Source: CAVDRM01 sp963611355
Lineage (GTDB): Bacteria > Bacillota > Clostridia > Christensenellales > Aristaeellaceae
Reading direction: 5' to 3'
Assembly (NCBI GenBank): GCA_963611355.1
Contig: CAVDRM010000001.1
Location: 62,001-126,000, forward strand
DNA: 64,000 nucleotides
The notes under the pieces are model-generated. The model did not search any database. It was not told the DNA's origin and saw nothing but the letters and a program-made list of their open reading frames with translations. The stretch's first letter is position 1. The number at the start of each line of letters is the position of its first letter. Below, piece after piece: positions 52,110-60,812 of this stretch. A program made the translations under genes and the position numbers.

Positions 52110-53258
52110 TTACAGGCCTTCGGGCGAATAGGTGGCCTCGCCGGGCACGGTCGCATCAATAACGCCGCCGCTTTTCCCCATTTCCCGCAGCTTGGCGACC
52201 ACGGCGCGCATCGTGCCGATTTTGGCGCGCAAGTCGTCCGTACCGCCGAGGTTGACCGTATAGCCGTCCCTCGTGGTCAGGTACACGCTTTCTATGCTCG
52301 AAAGGTTGATTTCGGATATTTCGCCGATGCAGCCCTGCAGAACCAGCTCCTCCAGCACGCTGTGCATCCCGCTCAGCTGGGTCTCCTTCTGCGCGGCCAG
52401 CACCCGCCCGACCCTGACCTCCCGCGCCTGCATTCCCGTCACGGTCGGCAGGCCGTTGTCAAGGCTGACGGAATTCATCCGCTCCAGCACCATGCCGTCC
52501 TCGTCCAGCACATAGGTGACGCCCATCACCATCAAATTCACGCGGGCGACACGCTCCCGGACGTTCAGAATCACGGCGTTCGGGAAGCGCTTTTCAAGGC
52601 TCACAAACACCAGATAACGGTTGCCTTCGACCTTTTCCCTGACCTTGTCTTCATCAATGCCCAGATAGCTCCTGCCGATGTCCAGCCCCGCCAAATGCGC
52701 TACATCGGCCGCCTGAAACGATGCCAGCCCGTTGACGGTGACGGTGGTCAGCCGCAGCACCTTGGAAAAAAGGACGATGCCCGCGATGCACACGATGACG
52801 AAAACGGTCAGCACCGCCGCTAAGCCCCGGTGCTTGACCGCCACGGCGTCCTCGTGCTTAGGTGCATAGGCGGCCTCGTCCAAAAAATCCCGGCCGAAGG
52901 GGTATTGCCGCGAATCGGGCACGTTTTGATAATGCTGCCGATAGGGATTTTCCCGACCCTCTGCCGGCTGCCCCCAGGGGACGCTGTAACCGTCCTGCGG
53001 CTGCCCGTTCGGGGGCATAGCATAGTTGTCCCGACAGTCCGGCGGCAGGCCGTAAGGGTCGCTGCAGCCGTCCTGCCGAGGGGCATTCTGCGGATAGCCA
53101 TCCGGAGGCGGGTTGTATGGGGCGCTGCAGCCGTCCTGCCGAAAGCTGTTCTGCGGCGAATAGCCGCTCTCCGGATAGGGATAGGAAGGCTGCTGCGGAT
53201 ACCCGTCCGTGTCCAAATCGCCGTCATACGGCTGATAATACTGCGGGTTCTGACGCAC
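52110..53258 (-). CDS. ftsQ: Cell division protein FtsQ/DivIB with long disordered N-terminus
   Basis: 382 residues, GTG start with AAAGGAGG 8 bases upstream. Residues 1-140 are cytoplasmic and of low complexity, rich in Pro, Tyr, Gln, Asp and Gly, with repeated units resembling RQDGCSxPYxxPPDGYP. A single membrane helix follows (AAVLTVFVIVCIAGIVLFS), then the POTRA domain (LTTVTVNGLASFQAADVAHLAG) and the FtsQ beta domain. Usual FtsQ/DivIB proteins have 30-100 cytoplasmic residues. Bridges early and late division proteins. A 103-base gap separates it from murD. Confidence 0.88.
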   Translation of the reverse strand: MRQNPQYYQPYDGDLDTDGYPQQPSYPYPESGYSPQNSFRQDGCSAPYNPPPDGYPQNAPRQDGCSDPYGLPPDCRDNYAMPPNGQPQDGYSVPWGQPAEGRENPYRQHYQNVPDSRQYPFGRDFLDEAAYAPKHEDAVAVKHRGLAAVLTVFVIVCIAGIVLFSKVLRLTTVTVNGLASFQAADVAHLAGLDIGRSYLGIDEDKVREKVEGNRYLVFVSLEKRFPNAVILNVRERVARVNLMVMGVTYVLDEDGMVLERMNSVSLDNGLPTVTGMQAREVRVGRVLAAQKETQLSGMHSVLEELVLQGCIGEISEINLSSIESVYLTTRDGYTVNLGGTDDLRAKIGTMRAVVAKLREMGKSGGVIDATVPGEATYSPEGL

Positions 53259-53332
53259 GCTCTCTCCCTCCTTTCCCTGTTTGCCGATGCGGCAGCGCCG
53301 TGCAAAAAAGCAGTGCCGAAAAACAGCAAAGA

Positions 53333-53354
53333 AGTCCCCGCCGAAGCAGGGACG
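53333..53354 (-). terminator. Possible terminator after murD
   Basis: On the minus strand GTCCC-TGCTTCGGCG-GGGAC (53353-53334) is followed by TTCTTTGCTGTTTTT. Moderate stem; might separate murD from ftsQ or attenuate. Confidence 0.4.
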
Positions 53355-53361
53355 TTATTTC

Positions 53362-54780
53362 TTATGCCAAATCATGCACAAGCTGCTTGAATATCCGCCC
53401 GCGCTCCTCATAATCGCTGAACATATCGAAAGAGGCGCAGGCCGGAGAGAACAGCACATTGCCGCCCGTCTTGGCAAGGGAACGCGCCTTCCGCACGGCC
53501 TCCTCCAGGGTCTTCGCGTGGGTGACGGCCGTATAGCCCGCCTCTGTCAGCTCCCGCTCAAGCTGCGGCGCCGTCGCGCCCAGCAGCACGGCATGTTCAA
53601 TTTGCGGCGAGCCCGCCATATGCTCCGCCAACAGCTTAAAGGAAACATGCTTATCATAGCCGCCCAGAATCATCACGGTCGGGGCGCGCATGGTGTCAAT
53701 GGCCTTGATGGTCGAATCCGCGTTCGTCCCCTTGGAATCGTTGATGTAGCGGACGCCCTCAAAATCGCGCACGGCCTCGATACGGTGCTCCACGCCCGCA
53801 AAGGTCTTGAGCGCATGGCGGATGACCGGCGTGGGAACGCCGCTCACATAGGCCAGCATCACCGCCGCCAAAGCGTTTTCTAAATTGTGCGGGCCGGGGA
53901 TTTTGATTTCATCCGTGCGGCAAATTGTCTTCTCCGCGCCCTCCCAGCGCACGATGACCTGCCCGTCCTCGACGCAGGCGCCCGCCATGACCTGCTCTTT
54001 GCGGGAGAAGAAGGCGACCCTGCTTTGAAGCCCCTCCGCCATTGTCCGGCAGACGGCATCGTCATAATTCAGGACGGCGACGTCCTGCGCGGTCTGGTTT
54101 TCAAACACGCGCTTTTTGAGCGCGATATAGTTTTCCATCGTATAGTGGCGGATAAGATGATCCTCCGTCACGTTCAGCACGGCGGCGGCGCGGGGATGAA
54201 AGGCATCGATGCTTTCAAGCTGGAAGGAGGAGACCTCCGTGACCAGCACATCCTGCGGCTTGCTCTCCAATGCGGCCATGCTCAGAGGATAGCCCACATT
54301 GCCGGCGGCAAAGGCCAGCCTGCCAGCGCCCCCGAACATTTCGCCCAGGAGGGTCACGGTGGTCGTTTTCCCGTTTGTGCCCGTGACGGCGACGAGCAGC
54401 CCCTCGGCATTCTGCGCGGCGAATTCCAGTTCGCCTATCACATACATTTTCTTTTCCCTGGCGGCCAGCACCACGGGCGAATCAATGGGAACGCCGGGGC
54501 TGATGAGGAGCATATCGCAGCCGTCCAGGAGCGGAATCGGGTCTTCCCCCATGCGCCATTCGACCGGCAGATTTTTCAGCTCGTCCAGCTGACTGCCGAA
54601 TGCCTCACGGGGCTTGATGTCGTTCAGCACGGGCACTGCACCCAATCTGCATAAAAGCAGGGCCGCGCCGACGCCGCTTCGCGCCATACCCACGACCAGC
54701 ACGCGCCTGCCCCGGTAATCGACCCTCGTGCGCATAACGGCGTTCACGTCATTGTTCGGCCGCGCTGTCAGCGTCTGCAT
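53362..54780 (-). CDS. murD: UDP-N-acetylmuramoylalanine--D-glutamate ligase
   Basis: 472 residues. N-terminal Rossmann part YRGRRVLVVGMARSGVGAALLL, ATP loop VTGTNGKTTTVTLLGEMF about residue 132, central HYTMENYIALKKRVFENQ, and FEGVRYINDSKGTNADST in the C-terminal domain. Adds D-glutamate to UDP-MurNAc-L-Ala in the cytoplasm. Start ATG at 54780 with GGAGGAG 13 bases upstream, a long spacing. Confidence 0.95.
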   Translation of the reverse strand: MQTLTARPNNDVNAVMRTRVDYRGRRVLVVGMARSGVGAALLLCRLGAVPVLNDIKPREAFGSQLDELKNLPVEWRMGEDPIPLLDGCDMLLISPGVPIDSPVVLAAREKKMYVIGELEFAAQNAEGLLVAVTGTNGKTTTVTLLGEMFGGAGRLAFAAGNVGYPLSMAALESKPQDVLVTEVSSFQLESIDAFHPRAAAVLNVTEDHLIRHYTMENYIALKKRVFENQTAQDVAVLNYDDAVCRTMAEGLQSRVAFFSRKEQVMAGACVEDGQVIVRWEGAEKTICRTDEIKIPGPHNLENALAAVMLAYVSGVPTPVIRHALKTFAGVEHRIEAVRDFEGVRYINDSKGTNADSTIKAIDTMRAPTVMILGGYDKHVSFKLLAEHMAGSPQIEHAVLLGATAPQLERELTEAGYTAVTHAKTLEEAVRKARSLAKTGGNVLFSPACASFDMFSDYEERGRIFKQLVHDLA

Positions 54781-54817
54781 AGCATCTTCACACTCCTCCG
54801 CAATCAGATGATGTGGC

Positions 54818-55855
54818 TCACGCCTTAAAGAAGCCGCTCAGAGACCAGAGCGCGACCAGCGACAGCACGGCCTCGACCAGAGCGTACATAAAATCAATCT
54901 GCGTTTCCTTCATGCCGCACAGCTCGAAATGGTGATGGATGGGCGACATTTTGAAGATGCGCTTGCCGTGCGTGAGCTTGAAATAGGTCACCTGAAGCAT
55001 CACGCTCAGCGAGGACATGATGCAGGTGAAGCAGAACAGAATCATCGGGAACACGCACTTGGACAGCATCGCCGCGCCGACCATCATGCCGCCGATGTAC
55101 ATACTGCCCGTATCGCCCATGAAGATTTTCGCCGGATAGCGGTTGAATTTGAGGAAGCCCAGGCAGGCGCCCACCAGCGAAAAGCAGCCGGCGGTCAGCA
55201 CGGCGCGGGCATAGCCGTCCACGCCGGAAACATTTTGCAGGCACAGACAGGCCGTGCCGAAGGCCGTCATGCCAACGACCGTCACGGTGGACAAAAGCCC
55301 GTCCAGGCCGTCCTGCAGGTTGGCGCTGTTGGTCATGAACATGACGACCAGCGTCATGAGCGGGATATAGAACACCCCTAAATCCCACGTTTTCTCCGTG
55401 AAGGGCAGCAAAATGTCAGAACCGACATAAACATAGCAGTAGACTGAGAAGACCGCGCCGACAAAGAGCTGCATCGCGATTTTCTGCTTGGGCGACAGCC
55501 CGTCGTGCCGCTTGTGCACGTCCTTGATGTAGTCGTCCGTAAAGCCGATGGCCATGGAGCCCAAGGTGATGAACAGCAGGGCGAAGAGGCGGTTGCTCAG
55601 CGAAAAAAACGGCCCGGCCGCGCTTTTATAGACGGTGCCGAACACGGCGGCAGCAGCAATCAAAACGACGGTCGAGATGCCGCCTATCAGCAGACCGCCC
55701 ATGTTGGGCGTTCCCTGCTTCTGCTGGTGCTTGGGGCCCAATTCATAAATCGTCTGGCCGAACTTGAGCTTTTTTAAAACGGGCAGCAGCTTGGGCATGA
55801 GCAGCAGCATCAGCGCCGCCGCGCACAGCGTCGTCAGAAAAATCCAGAGCATCAT
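54818..55855 (-). CDS. mraY: Phospho-N-acetylmuramoyl-pentapeptide transferase
   Basis: 345 residues with about ten membrane segments. Family motifs: KHQQKQGTPNMGG, GFTDDYIKDVHKRHDGLSPKQK (catalytic Asp pair), NLQDGLDGLLS and KIFMGDTGSMYIGG. Makes lipid I at the membrane. Two ATGs in tandem (55855, 55852); GGGAGA fits the second slightly better. Confidence 0.96.
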   Translation of the reverse strand: MMLWIFLTTLCAAALMLLLMPKLLPVLKKLKFGQTIYELGPKHQQKQGTPNMGGLLIGGISTVVLIAAAAVFGTVYKSAAGPFFSLSNRLFALLFITLGSMAIGFTDDYIKDVHKRHDGLSPKQKIAMQLFVGAVFSVYCYVYVGSDILLPFTEKTWDLGVFYIPLMTLVVMFMTNSANLQDGLDGLLSTVTVVGMTAFGTACLCLQNVSGVDGYARAVLTAGCFSLVGACLGFLKFNRYPAKIFMGDTGSMYIGGMMVGAAMLSKCVFPMILFCFTCIMSSLSVMLQVTYFKLTHGKRIFKMSPIHHHFELCGMKETQIDFMYALVEAVLSLVALWSLSGFFKA

Positions 55856-55867
55856 ATTCTCCCTTTA

Positions 55868-57325
55868 TCAGTCTTTCATTTCTTCCAATAATTCTCTTAC
55901 GACGACCTTCTCATCGAAGGGGCGCTTCACGCCCATAATTTCCTGATAGGTCTCGTGACCCTTTCCGGCCAGCACCACGACATCGCCCTCCCTGCCCATT
56001 TGCAGGGCATAGCGGATGGCCTCGCGGCGGTTTTCGATGACCGTATATTGGCCGCCTGTCGGCTTGATGCCCTCCTCCACGGAGCGCAGGATATCGAAGG
56101 GGTCTTCGGTACGCGGGTTGTCGCTGGTTAAAATGGAAAAGTCCGCCAGCCGTCCGCCGATTTCGCCCATGATGGGACGCTTCAGATGGTCACGGTCGCC
56201 GCCGCAGCCGAACAGCACGATAACCCGCCCGCGGGCAAACTCCCGCACGGTGGTCAGGATGTTTTCCAGCGCATCTGGCGAATGCGAATAGTCCAAAATG
56301 ACCTTGTAGGGCGTGTTCGTCTCCAGCACCTCGGCGCGGCCGGGCACGGCGCGGACGCTCTCCAGTCCCTCGGTGATGACGGCAGGCTCCAAGCCCATAT
56401 TCAGCCCCACGGACGCGGCGGCCAGGGCGTTGTATACATTGAACATGCCCGTCAGCCGCAGATGCACGGGGTAGCTCTCCGCGCCCAGAACGACCATGCT
56501 GAAGGTCACGCCGTTTTCGGTTATCTCGATGTCGCGGGCGGTGACGTCCGCATTGTGGCAGATGCCGTAGGTCGTGCGCGGCACGTCAATATCCGCCAAA
56601 ATGCGCTCGGAGGTCTCCGCATCCGCATTGACGGCGGCATTGTTTATCCACACATGGTTGAAGAAGGCTTTCTTCGCCAGGAAATAATGCTCCATATCGC
56701 CGAAGTAATCCAGATGATCCTCGGACAGGTTGGTATAGCAGCCCGTTTCAAAGCGCACGCCCGCCAGACGGTACATGGCCAGGGCATGAGCGGAAACCTC
56801 CATCGAAACCGTCTGCACGCCCTCATCGGCCATCTGCCGCAGGGTTCTGTGCAGATCAATGGGGTCGGGCGTGGTCAGCTCGCTCTTGAGGAAGCGGCTG
56901 TCTATCATGTTGCCGGTCGTGCCGATGAGCCCGCACCGATAGCCCGCCTTCTCCATCATGGCCTTGACCAGATAGCTGGTGGTGGTCTTGCCCTTGGTGC
57001 CGGTGATGCCGAGCAGCTTCATCTCGCGGTCGGCATGGCCGTAGAACGTCCCCGCCATCAGCGCCATCGCCTCGCGGACATTCCTGACCAGCACCTGCGG
57101 CACGGGAAGCTCCGGCAGGAAACGCTCCACCACCAAGGCGGCCGCGCCGTTTTCGACAGCCTGCGGCGCAAAGGTGTGCGCGTCAAACCGCGCTCCGGCA
57201 ATGCAGAAAAACAGGCCGTTCCGCATCTGCTTTCGGCTGTCCATTCCCAGTTCGCCTATCTCGCAGTCGCCCCTGCATTCCACCATGCAGCCGCCCAAAT
57301 CCCGGATAAAATCACTCAGCTTCAT
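55868..57325 (-). CDS. murE: UDP-MurNAc-tripeptide synthetase (meso-DAP adding)
   Basis: 485 residues. ATP loop LGITGTKGKTTTSYLVKAMM, TTPDPIDLHRTLRQM and, in the last domain, LTSDNPRTEDPFDI. The DNPR motif is that of meso-diaminopimelate-adding MurE rather than the lysine type, indicating DAP peptidoglycan. First gene of the second transcription unit of the cluster, driven by the promoter at 57410-57438, and 12 bases before mraY. Confidence 0.95.
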   Translation of the reverse strand: MKLSDFIRDLGGCMVECRGDCEIGELGMDSRKQMRNGLFFCIAGARFDAHTFAPQAVENGAAALVVERFLPELPVPQVLVRNVREAMALMAGTFYGHADREMKLLGITGTKGKTTTSYLVKAMMEKAGYRCGLIGTTGNMIDSRFLKSELTTPDPIDLHRTLRQMADEGVQTVSMEVSAHALAMYRLAGVRFETGCYTNLSEDHLDYFGDMEHYFLAKKAFFNHVWINNAAVNADAETSERILADIDVPRTTYGICHNADVTARDIEITENGVTFSMVVLGAESYPVHLRLTGMFNVYNALAAASVGLNMGLEPAVITEGLESVRAVPGRAEVLETNTPYKVILDYSHSPDALENILTTVREFARGRVIVLFGCGGDRDHLKRPIMGEIGGRLADFSILTSDNPRTEDPFDILRSVEEGIKPTGGQYTVIENRREAIRYALQMGREGDVVVLAGKGHETYQEIMGVKRPFDEKVVVRELLEEMKD

Positions 57326-57409
57326 GCGTCATACCCCCATGCCAGAAAAAAAGGTAACATGCTTATCGAAAATCGTTTTTTGGATGCACCGCCGAAAACG
57401 CGCCCCCGT

Positions 57410-57438
57410 AGCATACCACTTTTGCGCCGTTTCGTCAA
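57410..57438 (-). promoter_or_regulatory. Promoter of murE-mraY-murD
   Basis: Leftward -35 TTGACG (57438-57433), 17-base spacer, -10 TATGCT (57415-57410), 84 bases before the murE ATG. It starts right at the T-run of the preceding hairpin. Confidence 0.65.
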
Positions 57439-57481
57439 AAAACGGGCAGCCGTTAACAAAAAGAAAGGAGAAGCGGCCCGT
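57436..57481 (-). terminator. Hairpin after ftsL
   Basis: Minus strand ACGGGC (57481-57476) pairs with GCCCGT (57447-57442) across a loop of about 28 bases, followed by TTTTTT. Long loop makes it uncertain; it overlaps the murE -35 box. Confidence 0.4.
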
Positions 57482-57589
57482 TGATTTCTTCCTCATGAAC
57501 GGCAAAGAAGCCGCCGAACGCGGGGCGGCAAGCCGGAGGCCCGCTCCGCTCTGCCGTGAGCGTCGGCAGCCGTTTGATGCTGCAAATCC

Positions 57590-58090
57590 TCAGTATCCGG
57601 CTGAGGCCGTCTGCACGCCGGGGACGGAAGACGCGGCGGAGGCGGGCGTTCTGGTCGCCGGCGCGGTGACGTAGTAGGTCTCGGCGCTTTCGGCGGAAAT
57701 CATGCCCAGCTCCTGCACGGCCTTATAGCTGATGACAGCGCCGTCGCGGGCGGAAACGAGCTGGATGTCCAGCGCATGGTTCTCCTGCTCAATGGCCTTG
57801 ATGGTCGCGTTCATGGTATCGATTCTGTGCGTCAATGCGCTCTTCTGCGCCGTGAAGTACAGGAACGCAATGAGGACAGCCGCTGCGCACAGCCCCAATA
57901 TCCACAGCGCCGTGCGCATGGGAAGGCCGGGCGTTCTCTTGTTTTTGTCGATTTCATCCCGTGTGGCCTGATAGACCCGCTGCGCGGCGCCCGCATCGCC
58001 GTCCTGAACAAACACATGGCTGGAAACGGTTATCCGCTGCCGCGGCACGGGCTGGGCGCCGGACATCATGCAGCTGCTGTACTGGGACAT
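57590..58090 (-). CDS. FtsL-like cell division protein
   Basis: 166 residues from ATG 58090 (AAAGGAGG 9 bases upstream). A 55-residue cytoplasmic part, one membrane helix (TALWILGLCAAAVLIAFLYF, about 57-76), then a short coiled coil (LTHRIDTMNATIKAIEQENHAL) and a tail rich in Ala, Pro and Ser. The topology and location between mraZ and murE fit FtsL, though sequence similarity in this family is always weak; a DivIC-type protein is the alternative. Partner of FtsQ. Confidence 0.72.
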   Translation of the reverse strand: MSQYSSCMMSGAQPVPRQRITVSSHVFVQDGDAGAAQRVYQATRDEIDKNKRTPGLPMRTALWILGLCAAAVLIAFLYFTAQKSALTHRIDTMNATIKAIEQENHALDIQLVSARDGAVISYKAVQELGMISAESAETYYVTAPATRTPASAASSVPGVQTASAGY

Positions 58091-58130
58091 GTTCGCGCAT
58101 CCTCCTTTCAAGAAGGTCCGTTGAAGCAAG

Positions 58131-58706
58131 TTATGCCTTTATCTGTTTTTGCAGCTCCGCGATAAAGGACAATGGGTCGGGGATATCGCGGCGGAAGGCC
58201 GCATCCTCCTCCTCGCCCACCGCGCTGTCCACAATGCGGATATGCGTCTTTGCGCCGCTTATCTCCACATCCCGCGCATCCTTCAGGTACATCGTGCGCA
58301 GCTTCTGGGGCAGCAGCAGGCGCCCCTGCGCGTCCGTTTCGCAGTCCCGGTAGGTGTATTTGCTGAACTGGTTGATAAAGCGCTGGGCGCGGGCGTCCGC
58401 GTCCGCCAGGGTCTGGAGCATCTCCTGCTCCCGCAGCCATTCGCTCACAGGATAGAGGGCGATAGCCTGAAAATCCGGTGTGGGCGCGACATAAAAGACC
58501 TCGCCTAGCTGCTCCCGAAACGCGGACGGCACAATCATGCGCCCCTTGGAATCAATGCCGTGGTTATAGCAGCCGGTGAACAGGCAGCGCGCCTGCCGGA
58601 GCTTTTCTTCTAATGATGGCTCTTTGGATGCCGCCTGTGCGGAAGCAGCGTTGAGCCGTTCCTCCGCGTTTTCCGCGTCCACGCTCCGCTTTTCGTCCTC
58701 CGCCAT
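58131..58706 (-). CDS. mraZ: Transcriptional regulator MraZ with N-terminal extension
   Basis: 191 residues from ATG 58706, against about 143 for a usual MraZ. An acidic, Ala/Glu-rich extension of about 40 residues precedes the first SpoVT/AbrB-like half (CLFTGCYNHGIDSKGRMIVPSAFREQL); the second half has YRDCETDAQGRLLLPQKLR. MraZ is a DNA-binding ring protein that controls the division cluster. The next gene is ftsL, not rsmH. A TTG at 58721 is an alternative start. Confidence 0.88.
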   Translation of the reverse strand: MAEDEKRSVDAENAEERLNAASAQAASKEPSLEEKLRQARCLFTGCYNHGIDSKGRMIVPSAFREQLGEVFYVAPTPDFQAIALYPVSEWLREQEMLQTLADADARAQRFINQFSKYTYRDCETDAQGRLLLPQKLRTMYLKDARDVEISGAKTHIRIVDSAVGEEEDAAFRRDIPDPLSFIAELQKQIKA

Positions 58707-58712
58707 GCCGTC

Positions 58713-58770
58713 ACCACACAATCTGCCATAAAATCACCACATTTTGGGCTGTGCATCCATTTTATACCAC
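58713..58770 (-). promoter_or_regulatory. Candidate MraZ boxes (three GTGGT repeats) and mraZ -10
   Basis: Read on the minus strand: AAAGTGGTA (GTGGT at 58770-58766), TGTGGTGA (58740-58736) and TGTGGTGA (58717-58713), spaced 30 and 23 bases. They resemble AAAGTG[TG]-type sites bound by MraZ in Mollicutes. A TATAAA -10 (58766-58761) overlaps the first copy, with TTGCAA (58787-58782) as a poorly spaced -35. Confidence 0.4.
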
Positions 58771-59028
58771 TTTTTTCCGCTTTGCAAGGGCAAAGACGGC
58801 TTCGCTTCGGCGCAAAAGCCGCCGTTTTGCCGATTTTGGAAACGGCAAAACGCCGAAATAAAAACGCCCGTTCCCCTATCCGAGCGCTTCCGACATAAAA
58901 ATGTTAAAAAATCATAATTTTTATATGCAATTTTAATAATTAACCATTCAAAAATTCATGGAATTTTTATGAATTTTATGCCCGTTCCTTTTTGGGCTTT
59001 TCCCTTTTTCGGACAAATTCGCCGCAGG

Positions 59029-59090
59029 CATACGAAAAAAGCATCGGTTCTCCACTTCGTGGGCCGATGCTGCGCAATTCGTATGTTTTT
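59029..59090 (-). terminator. Nested hairpin, terminator of the metallophosphoesterase gene
   Basis: Three nested perfect stems: CATACGAA (59029-59036) with TTCGTATG (59078-59085), AGCATCGG (59040-59047) with CCGATGCT (59064-59071), and CCAC (59052-59055) with GTGG (59059-59062). On the minus strand the middle stem is followed by TTTTTT; on the + strand the outer stem is followed by TTTTT, so it can stop transcription both ways. Confidence 0.75.
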
Positions 59091-59161
59091 GTGGAATTTT
59101 CCCTTGATTTTCGTTCGTTTTTTGGGATGAGACGCCATTTTTCGGCTGCTTTGCCCCACCG

Positions 59162-59851
59162 TCATGCCTCCGGCAGGCAATACAGGGCAAAGCCCAGCCT
59201 GTCGCAGGAAACGCAGTAGTAGCGCGTCCCGTTTTTCTCCCCGCAGAAGGCGCTGCGGTTGGCCGCGCCGTGCAGGTGGCCGTAGACCACATCGCGCACG
59301 GCAAATTCCTCAAAGAGCCTGCTGAACGCCGTATCCGAGCCGTCCTCCGGCACGGGCGGATAGTGCATCATGGATATCTGCCGCCCGCCGAGCCTTTGTG
59401 CCTGCTCAAGGGACAGGCGAAGGCGGATAAGCTCCCGCTCATAGACCTTTTTGTCCTCCGCCGGGGTCTGCGCATTGGGCAGCAGCCAGCCGCGGGAGCC
59501 GCTCAGGGTCACGCCGTCCAGGGAGAGCGCGTCATTCTGCACGGCGTACATGTCCTTGGGGAGCGTATCGCGCAGGCGCATGATGCCCGGCCACCAGTAG
59601 TCATGGTTGCCGCGCAGAAGCACCTTCCGCCCCGGCAGCGCATGGATGGCCTCCAGATCCGGCAGGGCATCCGCAAGCTGCATCGCCCACGAAATGTCGC
59701 CGGGAATCAGCACGATGTCCTCCTGTCCGACACGCGCCGACCAGTCCCTCCCGATTTTTTCAAAGTGGCCGTCCCAATGCGCGCCGAAAACATTCATCGG
59801 CTTATCGTCGCCGCCGGGCAGGTGCAAATCGCCAATGGCAAATATCTTCAT
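59162..59851 (-). CDS. Metallophosphoesterase
   Basis: 229 residues. Calcineurin-like motifs in order: FAIGDLHL (residues 4-11), IPGDISWAMQ (about 49), RGNHDYWWPG (about 79), MMHYPP (about 165) and VYGHLHG (about 194), together giving the two-metal site. Likely a cytoplasmic phosphoesterase of unknown substrate. Starts 3 bases after the zinc-ribbon gene stop. Confidence 0.88.
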   Translation of the reverse strand: MKIFAIGDLHLPGGDDKPMNVFGAHWDGHFEKIGRDWSARVGQEDIVLIPGDISWAMQLADALPDLEAIHALPGRKVLLRGNHDYWWPGIMRLRDTLPKDMYAVQNDALSLDGVTLSGSRGWLLPNAQTPAEDKKVYERELIRLRLSLEQAQRLGGRQISMMHYPPVPEDGSDTAFSRLFEEFAVRDVVYGHLHGAANRSAFCGEKNGTRYYCVSCDRLGFALYCLPEA

Positions 59852-59854
59852 GCA

Positions 59855-60271
59855 TTACCTGTCTTCTTCGTCCTCATCCTCATCGTCATCGTCCGCCTGC
59901 TCGTCCGCCATCTCTTCCAGCGACAAGTCGTTCTCGATTTCCGAATACTCCCTCGGCGGGATGTCGTCATCCTCGATGTCGGGAATGATTTCGTCCATGG
60001 TGCTGACGGGGTCAATGGACAGGGCGGAGCCGTCCATCACAACGCCCGCCTCCTCGTCCAAATCATCGCGGTCGTTGTCCGCGTTCATTTCCTTATAACA
60101 GAACAGGCAGACGTCCTTGCCGGGCAGCACGGGATGCTCATTGCATACGGTACACATTTCGACTTCCTCCGGCTGGCGCTCCCCCTTCATTTCCCGTTTG
60201 CAGATTTTGCAGTAGCCTTCGTCCTCTTCAATGTAGTTCAGCTCGCAGCGCGGACATTTGATAAGAGCCAT
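59855..60271 (-). CDS. Zinc-ribbon protein with acidic tail
   Basis: 138 residues from ATG 60271 (AAGGAGG 9 bases upstream). Four CxxC knuckles (CPRC, CKIC, CTVC, CLFC) within the first 60 residues make two zinc ribbons. Residues 65-138 are strongly acidic and end in a run of Asp and Glu (QADDDDEDEDEEDR). No known family is recognised. The arrangement (zinc ribbons plus polyanion tail) suggests binding to a basic partner such as a ribosomal or nucleic-acid-binding protein. Coupled to the phosphoesterase. Confidence 0.7.
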   Translation of the reverse strand: MALIKCPRCELNYIEEDEGYCKICKREMKGERQPEEVEMCTVCNEHPVLPGKDVCLFCYKEMNADNDRDDLDEEAGVVMDGSALSIDPVSTMDEIIPDIEDDDIPPREYSEIENDLSLEEMADEQADDDDEDEDEEDR

Positions 60272-60636
60272 GTCAAACAGCCTCCTTTTATTCCCGATGT
60301 CATTCGGAGCGCCCATGCGCCCCTTCGGGATATGATGTCATTTATACTGAAAGCCGGCGCAAGCCGAATGCGCCCGCATAGGCTCCGTGTCGGTTCTCCG
60401 ACCATATTCGCCAAGCCGCCGCCACAAAGCCAGAGGATTATACTACAAATTTCCTGTCCATGCAATAGCGAAACGAAGAAAAATAGTGGCTGCATCATGG
60501 CAGGGAAGCGAAGGAAAAACGGGGCTGTTTGCATGCGGTCCGGCGGGCAAGGCGAACGGGTTTTATCCCGCCTTTCCCGCTCCGCTTTTTTCTCTCCCGC
60601 GCCGCCCTGTCTCCGCTGCCGGCGGCGCACGGCGCA

Positions 60637-60653
60637 GGACAGACGGTCTGTCC
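60637..60653. repeat. Perfect palindrome
   Basis: GGACAGAC-G-GTCTGTCC, eight-base arms around one base, with no T-run. It sits about 110 bases upstream of the hsp20 promoter and 370 upstream of the zinc-ribbon start; an operator is possible. Confidence 0.4.
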
Positions 60654-60750
60654 CGCCCCGCTCTGCGCTTTTCCTGTTTCCTTTCCGTTTTTCATTGATG
60701 ATATGTCCAAGTCTCTTCCGGAAACCGCATTTATGAATAAACTGTGAACA

Positions 60751-60777
60751 TTAGCACTCACCTCTTGACAGTGCTAA
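60751..60777 (+). promoter_or_regulatory. CIRCE element (HrcA operator) upstream of hsp20
   Basis: TTAGCACTC (60751-60759), nine bases, CAGTGCTAA (60769-60777). Only one base differs from the consensus TTAGCACTC-N9-GAGTGCTAA. It covers the -35 box of the promoter, so HrcA would block RNA polymerase until heat shock. Confidence 0.88.
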
Positions 60778-60792
60778 CAATTCGAGTATAAT
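60765..60792 (+). promoter_or_regulatory. Sigma-A promoter of hsp20
   Basis: -35 TTGACA (60765-60770) and -10 TATAAT (60787-60792), both perfect, spacer 16. Overlaps the CIRCE element; gives a leader of about 120 bases. Confidence 0.85.
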
Positions 60793-60812
60793 AAAAGCGT
60801 ACCAAGAAGAGA

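Larger units (their letters stand above)
58707..59161. other. 455-base gap upstream of mraZ
   Basis: Right part: nested hairpin terminator at 59029-59090. Middle (58900-58980): very AT-rich block with the inverted repeat AAAATTCAT/ATGAATTTT. Left: mraZ promoter and GTGGT repeats. Small open frames here have no ribosome site. Confidence 0.5.

Noticed and set aside
58948..59313. Small leftward frames in the gap upstream of mraZ
   Set aside because: They read through the nested hairpin terminator, are Lys/Ile-rich and lack ribosome sites.
59270..60736. 488-codon rightward frame opposite the phosphoesterase and zinc-ribbon genes
   Set aside because: Antisense frame with no start signals; the opposite strand has clear motifs.
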